Assembly (NCBI GenBank): GCA_030522415.1
Contig: CM060105.1
Location: 12,921,206-12,985,205 of the forward strand
Direction: 5' to 3'
Origin: Channallabes apus
Taxonomy: Eukaryota > Chordata > Actinopteri > Siluriformes > Clariidae
Length of the DNA: 64,000 nt
Below, in pieces: positions 1 to 10,201 of the stretch (positions are counted from its first letter, which is position 1; each line of letters opens with the position of its first letter). A program made the position numbers and the translations under genes. Under the pieces are notes generated by a model, which did no database searches, was not told where the DNA came from, and saw only the letters and a program-made list of their open reading frames with translations.

Positions 1-1270
1 AAGAGATTGGACTTCTATCGTGTGAGTGAAACTTTAAACCAGAGCTACGCGTCAAAACTGGTGAAATAATATGACCGCATCTACAAATTTTTTTTTAGAA
101 CATATAAAAAGGTAACATCAGTGATAAATTGTAGTGTGTGTGTTACCAGTCCCGAGATAACTGTGTGTACACACATGCGTGCGTTATAAGTGTTCTGGTT
201 CTTAAAGAGATAACACTACAGCTGGTAAAAATATCTAGGTCACACTAATTGTTTGTTAGTTTTCCTGATGTACAGTGGGAGCCACACCAAATAGCCGCGA
301 CCGTGTGACTGACGTGCGAATGGTGTGCGGCTGCCCTATGCACGCCGTAATCCCCCCTCCTTTTCCTGCCAGAAAGGCGTTTCAAGATTTCACAGTAAAC
401 ACGCCCATTCAAGCCCTATTTATTCATTTACCTGGTTCCGCCACTAGATGGCGCTTCGTTCTCAAGAACACGTTAAAACAAGGCAGTAATTTAGCTGCGC
501 TGAGTTGCAACCACATGATTTTTAACAACCCGCCCCCACCCCCGATAAAACTGACGCTATCAAACTGCAGTACAGAGATGAAGATGTGTGGGGGGGGGGG
601 GGGGGGAGTGGTAGTTTGGCTTCAGGGATGAACTAATGCTCATATACCAGTGTTATATCACTTAACTTATTTGTATGAAAGTGCATTAAGTAAATTCTCG
701 GTTAATTTAATTCAGACGATAATACAGACAGCGGTTAAATGGTTAACATTAGCGCGGTTTATTTACATTCCAGAATTCCCCAAAACATGATTTTACACAC
801 TCTGTGGTAAATAGGTTTATTAATATCTTTTATTATATTACAACTAGATGTTCTGTAACGTTTATTTATCTTTGTCTTCACTAAATTCTCCTGGTATCTT
901 TAAGCAGAGCTCCGCTGTGGAGGATTGGGGGGTCAGACGGGTGACGCCTGGCCTTTTGGAGCTACTGGAGGAGCCTGAACAAGCTGTTAAGGGAGCTGTA
1001 GTAGGAATGACGTCACAGTCCAACAGCTTTAGAATGATGTTTTGTCAGGTCTGCTGTATATTCTGAACATAGAACTGCACAACGTCTGATACTTTGGGGG
1101 GAAACAAAGACTTAAACTGTTCCATCTTTAATAGTTTTTAAAATGGATATTTTAATATAAAAGAACCAGATAGAGACCTATAAGCAGTTGGTGTATCCAG
1201 GTATTTTACTGACCTTTAAGCAAAATACAACATGTATTCACCTGTTTTATACAAATTACTGTTTTACCTT
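1..1270. other. Non-coding flank, no gene seen
   Basis: No splice-bounded exon or recognisable domain was found. About 196-280 (from the AACACTACAGCT block to the TTTTCCTGATGT block) resembles 50570-50640 and the matching part of 55960-56030, which lie in introns of the NLR gene. This end may therefore hold an old copy of that intronic sequence. The open frames at 275-631 and 848-1066 have no family resemblance and I do not treat them as genes. Confidence 0.5.
590..606. repeat. Poly-G tract
   Basis: An uninterrupted run of 17 G on the + strand. Such a tract can form a G-quadruplex and is prone to length errors in sequencing, so the exact length is uncertain. Confidence 0.9.
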
Positions 1271-4230
1271 CACCCTAAAAAATGCTGGGTTAAAAACAAC
1301 CCAATCTGGGTTGTTTTTAACCCAGCTGCTGGGTAAATATAGGACTAACTAAATGCTGGGTTAATTTAACCCAGCAAGATGGGTTATTTGTTTAACCCAA
1401 CAAGATGGGTTAAATATTCAATCCAAATGCTAGGTCATATTTAACTATAATGCTGGGTTAATTCTACCACATAAATTGGTCTATTTGTACCTCACAAATA
1501 GGTTATTATTATTTTCATGTTTTACAGTGAATCTGTAAAAAAAAAAAACAAAAAAAAAAAAACATGTCTATTAAACAGTTAAATTACTTTGATATACTGG
1601 TCTATTACAAAAAACATACATGTATGCAATAAACAACATCCTATTAAATGTTCTTAGAAAAAACATTTATTTTTCAAAAGCACAAGAACAGATAATCAAC
1701 AGTGACATCATTCCTACTGTATACTATTACTGATAGGCAGAATGGAGAAATTGAACAAATAGGCTGAAGCAACTTCTACAGAGCAGGATCAAAACTATCC
1801 AGCCCTGGTCTCATTTTAACATACAAACACTGTCTATGACTTTTCAGGTAGGCCTCGCTATTTCATAGCAACATTACAACATTACTGAGAGCAGCGCTGG
1901 TCATTATCTCCCAACGTCAGGATGTAGGGGTATGGCCTTGACACTTCAGCCTGCTGGAGGTATTCCACCATGTTGGTGCCAACCTTAGAAAGAAAGAAAT
2001 GAAAAAGTTAAAATTTAGTTGAATAGCAAAGATTAAACTATCAATTTCGTGTGAAATACGATTGATACTAAAAAATTACAAAGCTGCCCATTAAGATAGG
2101 ATATAGGTAACCAGAAACAAAAACATGGAGAGAGCTACTACCAAAAATAAAACAGCAAAATAAGCATGGCTTTTAGGATACAGCTCTTTATGTCAGACTA
2201 GTTGATATTGTAGTCTGCATTGATTTTAAGCTAATTACCGAAAAAATGTCATAGTTGGTGTCATACTGGTACATTACAATCACCAAAATATTAATACTTC
2301 CGTCTAGTAGTTATCTGTACAGCTGTGGTACTTTTTCTTGTAGTAAATTACTAGCTAGTGAAAAACGGGAGGGTTAGCAGGTCTGTATATTTGTGAGAGG
2401 GTCAGTGTTTTGTAACACACCAGCATTTTATTGTCTCAAGCAGTGAGTTTAATAAAGTTCTAAATTGGTTGCTAATGCTAGCAAACTAACTAAATGCCTC
2501 CGTCATGCTAGCACTACAGTTAACAGTTTAGCGTTCATTCATCACTTCACCATCTTCGTAACACTGCAAACATTCCACAGAGAAAGCTAAAAAGCTCAGA
2601 CATCTTAGCCGTTTCTTTCATACACAGGTGGGGTTGTTTGGCTAACTAGCAGCTATTCTCAGCTAAATTATCATCCAGTACCTCAGACCAGCCGGAAAGT
2701 TTGTGTGTTGAAAAGCTGACCTGTTAATCACAGGAGTGGTTAGTTGTGCCCCTGTCTGTTTGTGTTGCACATATTGTGTCGATTAGTGGGGTTTTCATGT
2801 ATTGAGAAAATGTAACGCTGGCCCTTTAAGAAACACAAGCGTGCAATTACCTGAAAGTGCCGCGGCAATTACCTGAAAGCGGTGCGATCTCATACCATAG
2901 TGTGCGCTGGTGCAGTGGAGCAAAATTTACATCAAAGTTTAGTAAAAAGTAAACTAGCATGAGATGTGCATGTATGACTAAGGTAAATAAGAGCTCCTCA
3001 GTGTTTTGCTTGTTAGTGTGGCTGTGTATCGCGTTGATTTCGGGTGATTTGACCGGGACACATTGGTGTGGGTGAACCAAATCAACGCCGTCGCTTAAAG
3101 CGTAAGTGTTTGGACATAATCCACTTAATCAAAGAACTGAGTATTTTGTGTGTATTTTTTATGTGAAAAAGCATGATTAAAATATAGTTATTTTGGTTAT
3201 TCAAGAGGGGAGAACTGCTCCATAGGCCATCTGTGTGCTTCCGGTGTGAGGTCGAAGCATCAGAGTGAGTTTTATTTAATGTTACTGTTCTAAAAGTGAG
3301 TTTTAATCGTGATGCACGTGTGTTTTGTTAAAGAGGACAGCAAGATGGAGGATTTTTTTAATGTTGTGTGTTCCCAATGTTAATGTGAACCTCTATTATA
3401 TGCAGAGAAGAAACGCAAGCTCCTCATATGCAGTGTTAATGTGTGATGTACCAGAGTGGTGATGAGCAGTAAGTTTGAATCAGTTATTTTGTTTATGAAA
3501 TGAGAGAGTATGTCTATGGATGATGATATGTCATGAACTTTCATTCATGTTTCAAGTAGTTTAAACAGCCTTATTCTTTCTTTTTTTGCTGACAAGGTTA
3601 TATGTATGTTTGTGTTTGTTTATAGAATGAGAGGCTGCTACCGTTGTCTATGTTAGCCCTTTATTTCTATGATCAATTGTGTATCATTTTGTTTTGAGGG
3701 ACAAATTTCACTAATTTTAACAACTGTACACAAGAGTTAAGTCTTTCTCTGATTCCCCGAATTTGCACAATTAACGCTGCTCTATTTAAAGTGCAGTCTG
3801 GAATAAAAGACCCCATATAAATTCTTTATCCTGTGTCTGGCGTTGTCATTAAAATCACATACCAGGCCACATTTGTGTGTAACCTTAACACGGTAACAGT
3901 AATAAATGTTACATATAGTAATAATTTTTCAGGCATATGTGAATTAGGTGAGTGAACATGTGTATATAGACCTTGTATTTAACGCCATTTCCCCTTAAAT
4001 GTCCGAGGAGGATGAACCGTCATCAGCGGTGTGGAAGCTCAAGAGACACGAAGCTGAGTGACAGCCGCTGAATCCACCGGTGAACTTTGGGGGAGGGGCC
4101 GAGCAAACTTCAACCCAGCAGCTGGGTTACACAAAAACTACCCAACTCTCTGTAAATAACCCAGAAAAATGACCCAACAGCGGCAACCCAGCGTTTGGGT
4201 AGAAAAAACAACCCAGCATTTTTTAGAGTG
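1271..4230. mobile_element. TIR DNA element with ACCCA-rich ends (unnamed)
   Basis: The left end CACCCTAAAAAATGCTGGGT is matched in inverted orientation by the right end ending at 4230 (ACCCAGCATTTTTTAGAGTG). Inside each end are many spaced TGGGTTAA / AACCCA motifs (1283-1460 and 4110-4215), making subterminal repeats. The interior of nearly 3 kb has no transposase that I can recognise, so this is probably a non-autonomous element. No target-site duplication is clear. It holds one exon-like segment on the minus strand at 1882-1983. The family is not assigned. Confidence 0.7.
1882..1983 (-). pseudogene. Captured terminal exon, SAMD3-like / uncharacterised
   Basis: Read on the minus strand, a pyrimidine-rich acceptor ending in CTAAG precedes an open stretch of 33 codons and a stop. 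The peptide starts VGTNMVEYLQQAEV and contains PYPYILTLGDNDQ. The 'YI/VLxLGD' phrase resembles, from memory, the C-terminal part of an expanded fish protein family annotated as SAMD3-like; this is a tentative match. No upstream exons were found in the element. It may be host sequence carried by the surrounding transposon, or the last exon of the element's own lost gene. Confidence 0.4.
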
Positions 4231-4429
4231 TTTGACTAGTTTTGAAAGAATAAATTTTATTTTTAAAGTCATGTGTGCGTGTTTTAATTGTTGGGGGATT
4301 GTTTGGGTATTTAAAAAAATAATAATTTACTTGAACCAACTACTTAAATGGGCAAAAAATGGGAGGCGACTTTGTTTTAAATAGTCAAAGAGTTGGGCTA
4401 ATCAGTAATAATATTAATAATTATTATAA

Positions 4430-4855
4430 TTGTCATAGAAACAAATGAAAACAGTTAAACACATGATCATATGTATCTGTGCTAGTTTGTGTTTGTGATT
4501 ATGTGACCCATAATAATTTTTTCTCAGTATAAATACATTTTCGGGTTTTAAGAACTCCATCAAAAGAGCAAAGACAAACTTAGGAGGAGCGGAAGGTGAG
4601 AAACCTCAGTGGAGAATACGGAGTATGAAATGGTGCTAATTGCTCTGTGTGTGGTTTTTTTTGGCGGGGGGAGGGGTTCTTTAGACCTGTTTGTGTTAAA
4701 GCAACGGAGAAATGCTTTAACTGTTGTCTTGTAAATCATTGATTAAACCTATGAACACAGCTGTTCAGTATCAGTCTTAAACACAAGCGCAGGGTCTGTT
4801 TTTGCCCTTAATTAAAAGACACCAATACGTTAATAATTTACACAATGATAACATT
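4430..4855 (+). repeat. Left copy of a degenerate 0.4-kb duplication
   Basis: Several blocks recur in the same order at 5720-6142: a block around TTAAACACATGAT, the AGACAAACTTAGGAGGAG block, the TGTCTTGTAAAT...CCTATGAACACAGCTGTTC block, and CAATACGTTAATAATTTACAC. Spacing and base differences show an old event. No gene is visible in it. Confidence 0.6.
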
Positions 4856-4869
4856 GTTTATTTTGAGGA

Positions 4870-5580
4870 ATAAGGTAATGTAAAGTTTTTCTCAAAGTTT
4901 TGTAGTAGAAGAGGCGAGTTGCTCGGTCTGTCCGCTGTGCTTCGGTAAGCTTTTCTGGTGCCAGGAGAGATTCAGTCAAACACACACGTTGTCTGTCAGA
5001 AAGGTCTCTGTTTATTAACAGCAAAAGATGGGGTTTATATATATTTGACCAAACGCCTGGGCTATAGACATATGTTACTACAAAGAGCATGAACCATTGT
5101 AAATGTCCTGGTGAGATCCTGAAGAATCAAAGGAGAGGAAGATAGAGGTGTCCGTGCAGAGACAGATCACAAGTTAGATGTTGGCTCGAGTTAGGGGGAG
5201 AGGGGGAAGGAGACAGAGGGAGATAGAGACAGAGGGGGAGAGAGAGAGACATAAAGAGAGTATGGGAAGGTGAGTGTGGGAGCGTTCACACCTTTAAGAA
5301 CAGATGCAAGAGGAGACAGGAAGACAGAAGCAGGAAAGATTTAACACGTTAATATCAAATCTATGAGGAAGAGAACAGGAGAGTAGAATCAACTCCTTTA
5401 TATATAAAATAATTCGAACAGGTAATAAGCAACATTTAAAATAAAACAAACCAGGAAGTAAGTGTTCCCCGTACATTAAAGTTCTGTGTATAACCAAGTG
5501 CCCCAACAAACATAGCAACAATGTACAGAGTGTGTGTGCTGGGGGGATTGGAAGGTGAATGAGGATACTCATTTACAAGA
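4870..5580 (-). mobile_element. LTR-like repeat, minus orientation
   Basis: On the minus strand this piece has LTR-like order: CT-rich stretch, a TATATATAAACC TATA-like box near 5045, then an AATAAA signal inside CTGTTAATAAACAG near 5015, then ACAACGTGTGTGTTTGACTG. A second copy in the opposite orientation lies at 32150-33250. No internal coding region was found beside either copy, so both may be solo LTRs. The exact ends are uncertain, and the family is not named. Confidence 0.5.
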
Positions 5581-5719
5581 CAAAAGACGCTCAGAGGTGT
5601 CAATGCGCATCTCCACTTTGCTCTTCTGTGTGTGTGTGTGTTCTAGGTTCCTAGAGGGGCATTCTTAAATTCAGTCTGTCTGAATCTTTACAACGGCAAG
5701 TTGGGAAAATCATGTTTGA

Positions 5720-6142
5720 GAAAAACGACAACAACAATTAAACACTTGATTATTTGCGTCCGTGCTATTTTGTGCTTAAGTGACCCAAATAATTTTTTTC
5801 TTAATTTTCTTAGAACTTCATTAAAAGACAAACGTAGGAGGAGTGGAATGTGAGAATGTACTCACTCCCCCACTGTTAGATGGTGCTAAGACGGATGCTT
5901 TCGTCCTGCCGGCGCGCAAATGTGTTTGTATTAAACCCAGCTCAGACAAACCTGATGAATGCAGGAGCACACACACACACACCGGTGGCACTTTAGCTGT
6001 TAGTGCATCAACGTTGTCTTGTAAATAGCTGATTAGACCTATGAACACAGCTGTTCAAAAGAAATACTAAACATACATATGGTCTATTTTGTCCGCAAGT
6101 GAAATACATCAATACGTTAATAATTTACACCATGATAACATT
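5720..6142 (+). repeat. Right copy of the degenerate duplication
   Basis: Counterpart of 4430-4855 (blocks AGACAAACGTAGGAGGAG, TTGTCTTGTAAAT, ACCTATGAACACAGCTGTTC and CAATACGTTAATAATTTACAC). The LTR-like repeat lies between the two copies. Open frames here have no family resemblance. Confidence 0.6.
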
Positions 6143-6491
6143 AGTGCAGAAGGATCTGAAGAGACTTGTCTCTATTACATCATGATTTTGAGACGTTCAC
6201 AGTATATTCAAACCATGTTTATTTTGCTGCACATTACAAAACAGCCATGTTTAATAAAACTGTGCATCTTTAATAAGCCACATTGGTTTCGAGTCAGAAG
6301 TAAAAATTAACGAAAGACTGAGAAGCCCCGTAAACTTGATCCTGAACAGCCACAGGCTGACTTTAACAATAATAGTGGATTGTTTTTATATTTATGTTTT
6401 TGTATATATTTTTAAATGTTCAAATGAACATTTCAGAGTATTTAATTTGTCGTGTCATCTATTTACGTGATTGAGACTCAAGGGTTACATT

Positions 6492-6620
6492 CATTCATTC
6501 ATTCATTTTCTATACCGCTTAATCCTGTGTTCAGGGTCGCGGGGGACCTGGAGCCTATCCCAGGAGACTTCGGGCAGTAGGCAGGGTACACCCTGGACAG
6601 GGTGCCAATCCACCGCAGGG
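6492..6620 (-). mobile_element. 5'-truncated tRNA-SINE with L2-type tail
   Basis: Matches the 3' part of the full SINE at 35398-35771 (TATACCGCTTAATCCTGTG, GGGTCGCGGGGGACCTGGAG). It ends on its minus strand in (TGAATGAA)n, as L2-mobilised SINEs do. A 13-bp target-site duplication, CAAGGGTTACATT, flanks it at 6479-6491 and 6621-6633. It lacks the tRNA-like head, which is typical 5' truncation during retrotransposition. Confidence 0.85.
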
Positions 6621-6858
6621 CAAGGGTTACATTGAAATATTTTTTTATTAGTAGTAGTGAGCCAAGCTTTATTAACTGTGGCTACAAAAATCGAGACATC
6701 TTTTTTCTTTGTGTCAGTGTTGCGTTAAAAGGCCACTGAGCAAAAAGGACAAACACAAACAAGTAGATAAAGCAAACGTGTATTATACAAAACTAAATAA
6801 AGTAAACGAAAAAGGTGCACCACAACCAAACAAAGATATAAACAATATGTACAAACTT

Positions 6859-6932
6859 TATATAATAGACTATATATATAACTATATATATAATATATAT
6901 ATAACTATATATAATAAACTATATATATAATA
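6859..6932. repeat. TA-rich microsatellite
   Basis: Interrupted TATATA runs directly upstream of the LINE. AT-rich, non-coding. Confidence 0.8.
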
Positions 6933-7303
6933 AACGGTATGTGTATGTGAACGAGAGTGAGTGGAAAATGTCCGAAGTCCGTGTTTATTGTATGTGTGTT
7001 ATCCGAGTATACAGAGTATAAAAAAAGGTCCAAGATGGCGCCGGTGAGTTTGGCTGCCGTCACGACTGCTCCGACCACCTTTTCTTTGTTTATGTTCTTT
7101 AAGTTAGTTTTCAGTGTTTTAAAATCGGCAAAATCACCACCATTGAGTACATTAGGTATGATAGAGACACTCTTGCTTCTATTGGTATACAATGTACTCA
7201 CAATTCGACGTTTTTAACTCCGGATCCGAGCTGGCCGAGTGAGATCCTGAGGGAGAACAATGGACGCGACGCGAAGCGGAGACCTCGAGGGAGAAGAGCT
7301 GGG

Positions 7304-10051
7304 GTGAGGAACAGGCTCAGGGCCCGTGCACACCGCACACCTCTGCCTAGCATCCTGCTCGCCAACGTCCAGTCACTGGAGAACAAACTTGATGACCTCA
7401 GGGCTAGGATAAAGTTCCAGAGAGACATTCGGGACTGCAATCTCCTCTGCTTCACCGAGACATGGCTGAACCCAGCGGTGCCAGACCACGCCATACAGCC
7501 GGCCGAGTTCTTCTCGGTTCACCGCATGGACAGGACGCGGGACTCGGGGAAGTCAAGGGGAGGCGGCGTGTGCTTAATGGTGAACAACAGCTGGTGCTAC
7601 AGCGCGAGCGTTGTTCCTCTTACACGCTCCTGCACACCAAACTTGGAACTACTGTCCATCATGTGTCGTCCATTTTATCTTCCACGGGAGTTCACATCGG
7701 TCATAATCAGTGCCGTTTACATTCCTCCACAAGCAGACACAGACAAGGCCTTATGCGAGCTGCATGAGGCGCTCACACAGCACCAGACACAACACCGGGA
7801 TGCTGCGCTCATTGTGGCGGGGGATTTTAATAGTGCCAACCTCAAACGCGCAGCGCCGAACTTTTATCAGCACATCACCTGCCCCACCAGGGGCGAAAGG
7901 ACACTGGACCGCTGTTATACCACGGTCAAAGACGGTTACAAGGCACAATCTCGTCCAGCGTTTGGTAAATCCGACCACGCCGCCATCTTCCTCATGCCAA
8001 AATATAAACAAAGGCTGAAACAGGAAGTTCCGGTCCAGAGGGAGGTCGCGCGCTGGACGGACCAATCGGTGGCCGCGTTACAGGACGCACTCGATGACGC
8101 AGACTGGGACATGTTCAGAAACAGCTCCGATGATGACGTCAGCGTGTTTACGGAAGCGGTTGTGGGATTTATTGAAAAGCTGGTAGACGATACGGTAGAG
8201 AAAAAGACTATCAGAACGTTTCCCAACCAGAAGCCGTGGGTGGATAAAACCATCCGCGACGCTCTGAGATCTCGCACAGCTGCCTACAACACGGGACTTG
8301 CATCGGGGGACATGGAACCGTACAAGGCTGCGTCATATAACGTCTGGAAGGCGGTGAAAGAGGCGAAGCAGCGCTACGGGAGAAAACTAGAGTCACAGCT
8401 TCAACAGAGTGACTCTAGGAGCCTGTGGCAGGGACTGAGAACAATAACGGACTATAAAGCACCAGCATCCGGTATGACGAACGCGGACGCGACTCTGGCA
8501 GACGAGCTCAACATCTTCTATGCTCGCTTCGAGGCTGCAGCTAAAGACGCTAGCGATGCTAATGCTAACGGCGCTAATGCTAACGGCGCTAATGCTAGCG
8601 GCGCTAACGGCTGCAGACAGGAAGACACAGCCAGCACCGGGAACGCGCTCATCATCTCCGAGCACGACGTGAGGAGAGCCTTCAAGAGAGTGAACACGAG
8701 GAAAGCAGCAGGACCAGACGGCATCTCAGGTCGTATTCTCAGAGCCTGCGCAGACCAGCTAGCACCTGTGTTCACTGAGATATTCAACATCTCTTTATCT
8801 CAGTCGGTAATCCCCACATGCTTCAAAGAGTCCATCATTGTTCCTGTTCCAAAGAAACCACATCCTGCTTCTCTCAATGACTATCGCCCTGTAGCCCTCA
8901 CCTCAGTAGTGATGAAGTGCTTTGAACGCCTTATCAGAGGCTTCATCATTTCTCCACTACCCGACACACTGGACCCACTACAGTTTGCATACCGTCAGAA
9001 CCGCTCCACAGACGATGCAATCTCTCATCTCCTCCACACATCACTCACTCACTTGAACATTAGGAAAGGGAATTATGTTAAAATGCTCTTCATCGACTAC
9101 AGCTCTGCTTTTAACACCATAATTCCCTCCACACTCACCACCAAGCTGGAGCACCTGGGACTGAGCTCATCTATATGTCAGTGGATCTCCAATTTTCTGA
9201 CTGGCAGACCACAGGCAGTAAGGATGGGCGGACATGTCTCAGCTACACTCACTCTCAGCACTGGAGCCCCCCAGGGTTGTGTTCTGAGCCCCCTGCTGTA
9301 CTCTTTGTACACCCACGACTGCGTGGCCACTACCAACTCCACCTCCATCATCAAGTTTGCTGACGACACCGTCGTGGTCGGACTGATCACCAACAATGAT
9401 GAGTCGGACTACCTAGAGGAGATTGGAAATCTGGAGAACTGGTGCCAGAGGAACAATCTCCTCCTGAACGTCAGTAAGACAAAGGAGCTGATAGTGGACT
9501 TTAGTACAAAGCAGGAGAGGAACTACCAGACCCCCGTCATCAACAGGAGCCCAGTGGAGAGAGTGGACAGCTTCAGATACCTCGGTGTTCACATCACGCA
9601 GGATCTGTCATGGTCCTGTCACATCAACACCGTGGTGAAAAAAGCCCGGCAGCGTCTCTACCACCTCAGACGCTTGAGAGACTTTAGACTGCCCTCCAAG
9701 GTGCTCAGGAACTTCTACTCCTGCACCATAGAGAGCATCCTGATGGGAAACATCTCGACCTGGTTCGGGAACAGCACCATGCAGGACAGACGAGCTCTAC
9801 AGAGGGTGGTGCGATCAGCCGAGCGCATCATCCGCACTGAGCTCCCTGACCTGCACTCCATCTACAGCAAGCGGTGCTGGACTAAGGCCAGGAAGATCAT
9901 GAAGGACCTCAGTCACCCCAGTAATGGACTGTTCTCTTTGTTGCGGTCTGGGAAGAGATTCCGCTCCCTAAAGGCCAACACAGAGAGGCTGAGGAGGAGC
10001 TTCTTCCCGCAGGCGATAAGGTCTCTCAATCACACCTCCACACAGGACTAA
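7304..10051 (+). CDS. LINE endonuclease-reverse transcriptase (ORF2)
   Basis: Encodes the enzymes that nick target DNA and copy the LINE RNA at the nick. The N-terminal apurinic-like endonuclease shows NVQSLENK, CFTETWLNP, VAGDFNSANL and KSDHAAIF. The RT domain follows with LFIDYSSAFNTIIP, STGAPQGCVLSPLLY and the catalytic IKFADDTVVVG (FADD form of YxDD). The C-terminal part has SFRYLGVHI and FFPQAIRSLN. The listed start is GTG at 7304; the frame is open upstream to about 7103, so the true start may lie further 5' or be lost. No stop interrupts the enzyme domains. Ends at TAA just before the 3' UTR. Confidence 0.9.
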   Translation: MRNRLRARAHRTPLPSILLANVQSLENKLDDLRARIKFQRDIRDCNLLCFTETWLNPAVPDHAIQPAEFFSVHRMDRTRDSGKSRGGGVCLMVNNSWCYSASVVPLTRSCTPNLELLSIMCRPFYLPREFTSVIISAVYIPPQADTDKALCELHEALTQHQTQHRDAALIVAGDFNSANLKRAAPNFYQHITCPTRGERTLDRCYTTVKDGYKAQSRPAFGKSDHAAIFLMPKYKQRLKQEVPVQREVARWTDQSVAALQDALDDADWDMFRNSSDDDVSVFTEAVVGFIEKLVDDTVEKKTIRTFPNQKPWVDKTIRDALRSRTAAYNTGLASGDMEPYKAASYNVWKAVKEAKQRYGRKLESQLQQSDSRSLWQGLRTITDYKAPASGMTNADATLADELNIFYARFEAAAKDASDANANGANANGANASGANGCRQEDTASTGNALIISEHDVRRAFKRVNTRKAAGPDGISGRILRACADQLAPVFTEIFNISLSQSVIPTCFKESIIVPVPKKPHPASLNDYRPVALTSVVMKCFERLIRGFIISPLPDTLDPLQFAYRQNRSTDDAISHLLHTSLTHLNIRKGNYVKMLFIDYSSAFNTIIPSTLTTKLEHLGLSSSICQWISNFLTGRPQAVRMGGHVSATLTLSTGAPQGCVLSPLLYSLYTHDCVATTNSTSIIKFADDTVVVGLITNNDESDYLEEIGNLENWCQRNNLLLNVSKTKELIVDFSTKQERNYQTPVINRSPVERVDSFRYLGVHITQDLSWSCHINTVVKKARQRLYHLRRLRDFRLPSKVLRNFYSCTIESILMGNISTWFGNSTMQDRRALQRVVRSAERIIRTELPDLHSIYSKRCWTKARKIMKDLSHPSNGLFSLLRSGKRFRSLKANTERLRRSFFPQAIRSLNHTSTQD

Positions 10052-10201
10052 TAACATATTTTAAGCTCACAACACTGACTGGACAATCATGGACACATTC
10101 ATACACACTTGCACTAAATACTCATACATCTGGACAATTGCACATGTCACCTTTCATGCATATTTGCACAACCACCGACACTTTAATTCTATATACATAT
10201 A

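Noticed and set aside
275..631. A 118-residue frame
   Set aside because: Its end is poly-G translated as glycine; no family match and no splice context.
7462..9396. Many open frames on both strands inside the LINE
   Set aside because: They are shadows of the endonuclease-RT frame and have no motifs.
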